Source: Pyxicephalus adspersus (lineage: Eukaryota > Chordata > Amphibia > Anura > Pyxicephalidae). From it: a stretch of DNA of 64,000 bases. This document shows, piece after piece, positions 62,001-64,000 of the stretch (position 1 is its first letter; every line of letters begins with the position of its first letter). The notes beneath the pieces are model-generated. The model was not told where the DNA came from and searched no databases. It worked only from the letters and a program-made list of their open reading frames with translations. The stretch spans positions 12,311,804 through 12,375,803 of the forward strand of contig NC_092863.1 of assembly GCF_032062135.1 (NCBI RefSeq), written 5' to 3'. Made by a program: the position numbers and the translations under genes.

Positions 62001-63765
62001 ACACATTAATAATTACAACGTATTACCATTTATCTCCTCAGTAGGATTTAGCTTGTATTACAGACCAAGACCCAGCAACTAGACAAATGTCTGATCCTAT
62101 ACTAAATTATAGTATAGATTCAGCATTTGGTGTTATAATACACCAGTTAAAGTTTTTGTGGACGTTAACTATTAAATAAAATAGTATTCTACTATAGGGA
62201 GTTATTGAGCCAACAGAGGCCTCCTCACCCTAGGATAAAGGGCCATGTACTATGTCAATTTTGGCTGTTGGAGATGTGAACCTAATCAAGCTTTTCATAT
62301 AATGTCTATGGATTTGCTCCCTTGCTAACTGTCACATACACCTTGCTACTATATACCATTTATGCTGTTGTATATACTTTGATAGCATTGGAGTAACATC
62401 TCACTCCTCTAGCTAGCAAGGAAACAACTTTGTAAAAAGAGGTCAACACTTCTACCTCTTAGTGACTCAGTGGCTGCTTGTGTAAGATGAGCCCTGCTTC
62501 TTATAGTTTTGCAATCCCAGAACACATAAAGGATCGCATTTTAAAAGGAAATTCTTTTCCCTCTAGTGGCACAGAATGGCAACCACTCAGGAGACAGATG
62601 GATTTCAGGTGAAAAGACCAGGGGACGTGAATGTGAAGTGCACCTTGCTTCTAATGCTGGACCACCAGGTCAGTGAACAGGAAGGTGGCTATGTTAAAGT
62701 GAAAAGTAAAAAAAAATAAAATGACACCGTTGTAAAAGCAGTCAGATATCTTTTTTTCGGGCATGTGTTAGAAACCAAGTATAACTCGAGCCATTTTTTT
62801 AAATATTTTTTTCAACATAAGTNNNNNNNNNNNNNNNNNNNNNNNNNNNNNNNNNNNNNNNNNNNNNNNNNNNNNNNNNNNNNNNNNNNNNNNNNNNNNN
62901 NNNNNNNNNNNNNNNNNNNNNNNNNNNNNNNNNNNNNNNNNNNNNNNNNNNNNNNNNNNNNNNNNNNNNNNNNNNNNNNNNNNNNNNNNNNNNNNNNNNN
63001 NNNNNNNNNNNNNNNNNNNNNNNNNNNNNNNNNNNNNNNNNNNNNNNNNNNNNNNNNNNNNNNNNNNNNNNNNNNNNNNNNNNNNNNNNNNNNNNNNNNN
63101 NNNNNNNNNNNNNNNNNNNNNNNNNNNNNNNNNNNNNNNNNNNNNNNNNNNNNNNNNNNNNNNNNNNNNNNNNNNNNNNNNNNNNNNNNNNNNNNNNNNN
63201 NNNNNNNNNNNNNNNNNNNNNNNNNNNNNNNNNNNNNNNNNNNNNNNNNNNNNNNNNNNNNNNNNNNNNNNNNNNNNNNNNNNNNNNNNNNNNNNNNNNN
63301 NNNNNNNNNNNNNNNNNNNNNNNNNNNNNNNNNNNNNNNNNNNNNNNNNNNNNNNNNNNNNNNNNNNNNNNNNNNNNNNNNNNNNNNNNNNNNNNNNNNN
63401 NNNNNNNNNNNNNNNNNNNNNNNNNNNNNNNNNNNNNNNNNNNNNNNNNNNNNNNNNNNNNNNNNNNNNNNNNNNNNNNNNNNNNNNNNNNTCATGCAAG
63501 CATTGTGGCTGTACATCAAGAATAACAAGCTCCAGGACAGTCATGAGAAGGAATACATCAACTGTAACCGATACTTCAGACAGGTATGAAACCCATGAGT
63601 CCGCAGTAGAAGTGCCATTTGTCTTTTTTTTTTTTTTCTATTTTGAGTAATTACTCTTCCCTTACAGATCTTTAACTGCGTCCGAATGAGGTTCTCCGAC
63701 ATCCCCATGAAACTTGCAAGTCTCTTGCAGCACCCGGATCCCATTATAATTAACCACACCATTAG
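42834..63765 (+). CDS. smarcd2: smarcd2 (BAF60B), SWI/SNF chromatin-remodelling subunit, gene span, 3' end outside window
   Basis: The spliced product belongs to the SMARCD/BAF60 family, accessory subunits of nuclear SWI/SNF (BAF) complexes that link the remodelling ATPase to transcription factors. Visible blocks, in order: a Pro/Gly/Met-rich N-terminus, the [13 protein letters not shown] box, the [20 protein letters not shown] block, the [13 protein letters not shown] block, [36 protein letters not shown], and part of the SWIB domain. SMARCD2 is preferred over SMARCD1/3 because of [16 protein letters not shown], the short segment before [32 protein letters not shown] and [12 protein letters not shown], which match my memory of SMARCD2 and not its paralogues. 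About 320 residues are visible; family members are about 480-530 long, so the C-terminal third lies beyond the window. All junctions have consensus GT/AG sites. Coordinates cover introns too; exons are listed separately. Confidence 0.95.
43630..44103. mobile_element. hAT-type MITE with perfect 8-bp target duplication
   Basis: The termini CAGGGGTGTC (43630) and GACACCCCTG (to 44103) are perfect inverted repeats, and CTCTAAAG flanks both sides (43622-43629 and 44104-44111). The interior contains diverged direct repeats of about 95-110 bp built around GTCTATAGACCAG, CCTATGCGTGGCCCC and CATTGRACTGTTTT. No transposase is present, so it was mobilised in trans. Confidence 0.95.
45311..45452. repeat. 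Near-perfect 47-bp inverted repeat (long hairpin)
   Basis: Arms 45311-45357 and 45406-45452 differ at two positions only. A transcript from either strand would fold into a 47-bp hairpin with a 48-nt loop, a possible small-RNA precursor; that role is speculation. Confidence 0.9.
45584..45630 (+). ncRNA. Hammerhead-ribozyme-like fold (type I, minimal stem III)
   Basis: Stem I: ATAATCC (45584-45590) pairs perfectly with GGATTAT (45624-45630). Core: CTGATGA (45591-45597). Stem II: GCGGA pairs with TCTGC (one G-U) around TTAAT, after one extra A. Second core strand: GAAA (45614-45617). Stem III: ACGCGT, whose minimal pairing is A-C with G-U; the palindrome could form an intermolecular 6-bp stem in a dimer. 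The cleavage triplet would be GTT before stem I (after 45623), which fits NUH. The unpaired A after CTGATGA is non-canonical and may lower activity. Confidence 0.65.
46994..47032. repeat. (TA)n microsatellite
   Basis: About 19 TA units on direct reading. Confidence 0.97.
47940..47961. other. Short assembly gap (22 N)
   Basis: The N run abuts an AT dinucleotide repeat on its right side, so an unresolved microsatellite is the likely cause. Confidence 0.97.
49677..50010. mobile_element. TTAA-type MITE, copy 3
   Basis: Termini GCTACGTACACACGGCAGAT and, inverted, GCTGCGTACACACTTGCAAT. TTAA is intact on the right (50007-50010) and appears as CTAA on the left (49672-49675). The interior palindromes match copy 1 closely, including ATCGCCCGATAATCGGCATC and GTCGTTGGAAAGGATCGTGA. 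Confidence 0.88.
50676..50818. repeat. (ATT)n microsatellite joined to a SINE-family fragment
   Basis: An ATT run at about 50669-50692 precedes TATATAGCGCCAACATATTA, CGCAGCGCTGTACAATAAAT and GGAGGAGAGGACCCTGCCCC, a unit related to the repeat at 20.0 kb (GCAGCGCTGTAC, GAGCTTACAAT). Confidence 0.7.
52443..52865. mobile_element. TTAA-flanked MITE, copy 4 (longer subfamily)
   Basis: TTAA at 52443-52446 and 52862-52865 bracket about 32-bp inverted termini, GCTACGTACACACTTCCAAT and, inverted, GCTGCGTACACACTTCCAAT, continuing into ATCGTTGG. The interior is CpG-rich with repeated ACGATCG/CGAACG words. It shares the outer 15 bp with copies 1-3 but a different interior. Confidence 0.92.
55230..55557 (+). 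promoter_or_regulatory. smarcd2: Candidate alternative promoter and first exon of smarcd2
   Basis: In an AT-rich intron this block is unusually CpG- and GC-rich. It has ZNF143/THAP11-type sequences (ACTACAATCCC at 55386-55396, and a related inverted motif at 55327-55348), a GGGCGG box near 55500, and then a strong donor CTG|GTAAGTAAG at 55557/55558. The only ATG in the usable frame is at 55546, with A at -3, and encodes MSFL. It ends in phase 0, which matches the phase-0 start of exon 2 (AGA CCT GGA at 57708), so an isoform beginning MSFL-RPGM would be in frame. SMARCD3 is known to use alternative first exons. An 8-codon upstream ORF (ATG at 55421) lies in another frame. It could instead be a promoter of an unseen gene or a noncoding RNA. 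Confidence 0.55.
56015..56456. mobile_element. TA-flanked MITE (mariner/Tc1-type)
   Basis: The left end TACAGGTAGTCCCTGAGTTA and right end, inverted, TACAGGTAGTCCCAGGGTTA match at 18 of 20, beginning and ending with TA. The inner part of the right arm (ACATACAAACTCAACTTAAG) has no matching left arm copy visible. Non-coding. Confidence 0.85.
57184..57290. repeat. Dispersed repeat, copy 2 (shared with about 5905-6010)
   Basis: GGAGGCATTCTTTCCACTGA followed by CCACCATGCTATTATACTGT parallels 5915-5960, and continues with GGGGTTCCCTGAAGACCTGA. The family is not identified. Confidence 0.5.
57708..57892 (+). CDS. smarcd2: smarcd2 exon 2 (Pro/Met/Gly-rich N-terminal region)
   Basis: The acceptor TTTTTAG ends at 57707 and the exon runs 185 nt to the donor GTAAGT at 57893, entering in phase 0 and leaving with two bases of a Gly codon. 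It encodes [20 protein letters not shown], then a Met/Pro/Gly-rich stretch and [12 protein letters not shown]. This is the disordered region that in SMARCD2 precedes the basic KRRKMADK box. The RPGM start is shared by SMARCD1, 2 and 3, where alternative N-termini join. Confidence 0.93.
58335..58377 (+). CDS. smarcd2: smarcd2 exon 3, copy A
   Basis: This 43-nt exon follows a poly-T tract and TTAG. With the two bases left from exon 2 it encodes [15 protein letters not shown] and ends in phase 0 at the donor GTAAGT (58378). The encoded box is nearly invariant in SMARCD proteins. An identical copy of the exon lies 70 bp downstream. Either copy alone restores the reading frame into exon 4. It is not possible from sequence alone to say which copy is used. 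Confidence 0.85.
58405..58447 (+). CDS. smarcd2: smarcd2 exon 3, copy B (70-bp tandem duplicate)
   Basis: This is an exact repeat of the 43-nt exon, with its own poly-T tract, AG acceptor and GTAAGT-type donor (58448), offset by exactly 70 bp from copy A. The would-be intron between copies is 27 nt, too short for normal splicing. Using both copies would shift the frame, because 43 is not a multiple of 3: copy B would read SKEEENG and then stop. Only one copy can therefore be used per transcript, or the repeat is an assembly error at the homopolymer. Confidence 0.8.
58997..59119 (+). CDS. smarcd2: smarcd2 exon 4 ([20 protein letters not shown] block)
   Basis: The acceptor CTACAG ends at 58996 and the donor GTAAGT starts at 59120, giving 123 nt or 41 codons in phase 0/0. 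The encoded segment from IRELVPESQ to IKKPLT is among the most conserved of the family. Residues [16 protein letters not shown] follow the SMARCD2 pattern; SMARCD1 and SMARCD3 have MRKR at this point. Confidence 0.96.
59120..60361 (+). other. smarcd2 intron 4
   Basis: Bounded by consensus splice sites. No exon or clearly delimited repeat was recognised inside. Confidence 0.8.
60362..60481 (+). CDS. smarcd2: smarcd2 exon 5 ([13 protein letters not shown] block)
   Basis: The acceptor CTCCAG ends at 60361 and the donor GTGAGT starts at 60482, giving 40 codons in phase 0/0. It encodes [20 protein letters not shown], a short acidic linker, and [14 protein letters not shown]. As I recall the human SMARCD2 sequence, its linker here is longer (Gly/Thr-rich), so this copy has a compact linker nearer to the SMARCD1/3 length. 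Confidence 0.95.
60482..61811 (+). other. smarcd2 intron 5
   Basis: Contains the hAT-like MITE at 61164-61494 and a T-run near 60973; no further exon is seen. Confidence 0.8.
61164..61494. mobile_element. hAT-like MITE in smarcd2 intron 5
   Basis: CAGTGTTCTCCCCAG (61164-61178) and CTGGGGAGAACAGTG (61480-61494) are inverted termini with one mismatch. No clear 8-bp target duplication was found. The interior is noncoding. Confidence 0.7.
61812..61907 (+). CDS. smarcd2: smarcd2 exon 6
   Basis: The acceptor CTACAG ends at 61811 and the donor GTAAGT starts at 61908, giving 32 codons in phase 0/0. It begins [20 protein letters not shown] and ends GPDNHLVE, a stretch conserved throughout the BAF60 family just ahead of the SWIB domain. 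Confidence 0.95.
61908..62566 (+). other. smarcd2 intron 6
   Basis: Bounded by consensus splice sites; nothing else recognised. Confidence 0.8.
62567..62668 (+). CDS. smarcd2: smarcd2 exon 7
   Basis: The acceptor CTCTAG ends at 62566 and the donor GTCAGT starts at 62669, giving 34 codons in phase 0/0. It encodes [20 protein letters not shown] followed by [17 protein letters not shown] and LDHQ are the SMARCD2-type residues as I recall them. The next residues of the protein, the beginning of the SWIB domain, fall in the assembly gap that starts 154 bp downstream. Confidence 0.95.
62823..63491. other. Assembly gap (669 N) inside smarcd2
   Basis: Bases 62823-63491 are all N. By comparison with the family, about 24 residues (roughly 72 nt, the PPQ-KLDPRLARLLG part of the SWIB domain) should lie here, either as the front of the exon seen at 63492 or as a separate exon. 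Long open frames drawn through the N run are artefacts. Confidence 0.99.
63492..63583 (+). CDS. smarcd2: smarcd2 SWIB-domain exon, 5' end lost in gap
   Basis: Immediately after the gap the sequence reads (I)[20 protein letters not shown], then INCNRYFRQ, ending at the donor GTATGA (63584) in phase 0. This is the middle of the SWIB/MDM2-like domain. The first two visible bases (TC) complete an Ile codon begun in the gap, so the true exon start is not visible. Confidence 0.93.
63668..63765 (+). CDS. smarcd2: smarcd2 exon following the SWIB core
   Basis: The acceptor TTACAG ends at 63667 and the donor GTGAGT starts at 63766. The 98 nt enter in phase 0 and leave with two bases (AG) of a probable Ser codon. 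The product reads [20 protein letters not shown], then [12 protein letters not shown], the end of the SWIB domain and start of the INHVIS block. The remaining exons lie beyond 64000. Confidence 0.94.
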
Positions 63766-64000
63766 GTGAGTATATATAAAACTGGAATTAGTATGGTCGT
63801 AACTCATGTTTTCCTACACACACACACTTTTACAGATTTCCCGCCTAGTAATAATGCCAACTATCACCTTTGAAGTAAATACTTCACTCGTTTACAGGAT
63901 AAATTATCAGGTTCACCCTAATTTATCCATTCCCATTAGAATATACTTGCCTTCATTTTGCTCCCCTTTGTTCTGTTAAATCACTGGAATTTTTTTAGGT
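63766..64000 (+). other. smarcd2 intron, truncated by window edge
   Basis: This is AT-rich intronic sequence with no further exon recognisable before the window ends. Confidence 0.8.

Noticed and set aside
62765..63589. Long open frames through 62823-63491 on both strands
   Set aside because: They are open only because the region is N.

Overview
This is a vertebrate nuclear window, AT-rich, intron-rich and full of transposable-element remnants. The TE mix (Tc1-like, hAT, piggyBac, DIRS and L1/Tx1 fossils, TTAA-type MITEs, a hammerhead-bearing repeat) and the form of the one gene suggest an anuran amphibian. That taxonomic call is inference; no ribosomal or mitochondrial marker is present.

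Only one host gene can be supported: smarcd2 (BAF60B), a subunit of SWI/SNF (BAF) chromatin-remodelling complexes, on the + strand from 42834 and running off the right edge. Ten coding segments were resolved with GT/AG boundaries and continuous phase: exon 1 (42834-42935), exon 2 (57708-57892), exon 3 in two tandem copies (58335-58377 and 58405-58447), then 58997-59119, 60362-60481, 61812-61907, 62567-62668, a partial exon ending at 63583, and 63668-63765. About 320 residues are visible. A 669-base assembly gap (62823-63491) removes the start of the SWIB domain. A CpG-richer block at about 55230-55560 looks like a second promoter whose first exon (ATG at 55546) would splice in frame to exon 2.

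Layout. 1-2.5 kb: a hairpin repeat, then a U2-snRNA-headed chimeric retrocopy. 2.5-12.6 kb: no gene, with a 31-bp minisatellite at 10.67-11.13 kb. 12.6-14.1 kb: a dead Tc1-like element. 15.3-18.3 kb: a dead piggyBac transposase head-to-head with a second broken transposon-like gene. 20.0-20.3 kb: a tRNA-derived SINE-like repeat. 26.2-27.5 kb: a second Tc1-like fossil. 30.3-34.9 kb: a TE cluster (hammerhead-like motif, TTAA MITE, LINE fragment, 2.28-kb hAT, second MITE). 39.8-40.1 kb: a DIRS-like reverse-transcriptase scrap. 41.8-42.8 kb: a purine-rich tract just upstream of smarcd2. Intron 1 (42.9-57.7 kb) holds a hAT MITE, an inverted-repeat element with a hammerhead-like ribozyme, two TTAA MITEs, and a TA-flanked MITE.

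Almost all open frames outside smarcd2 are chance frames or TE fossils. The most distinctive items are the exon-3 duplication, the alternative first exon, the hammerhead-like fold inside a double inverted repeat, and the U2 chimera with a target-site duplication.
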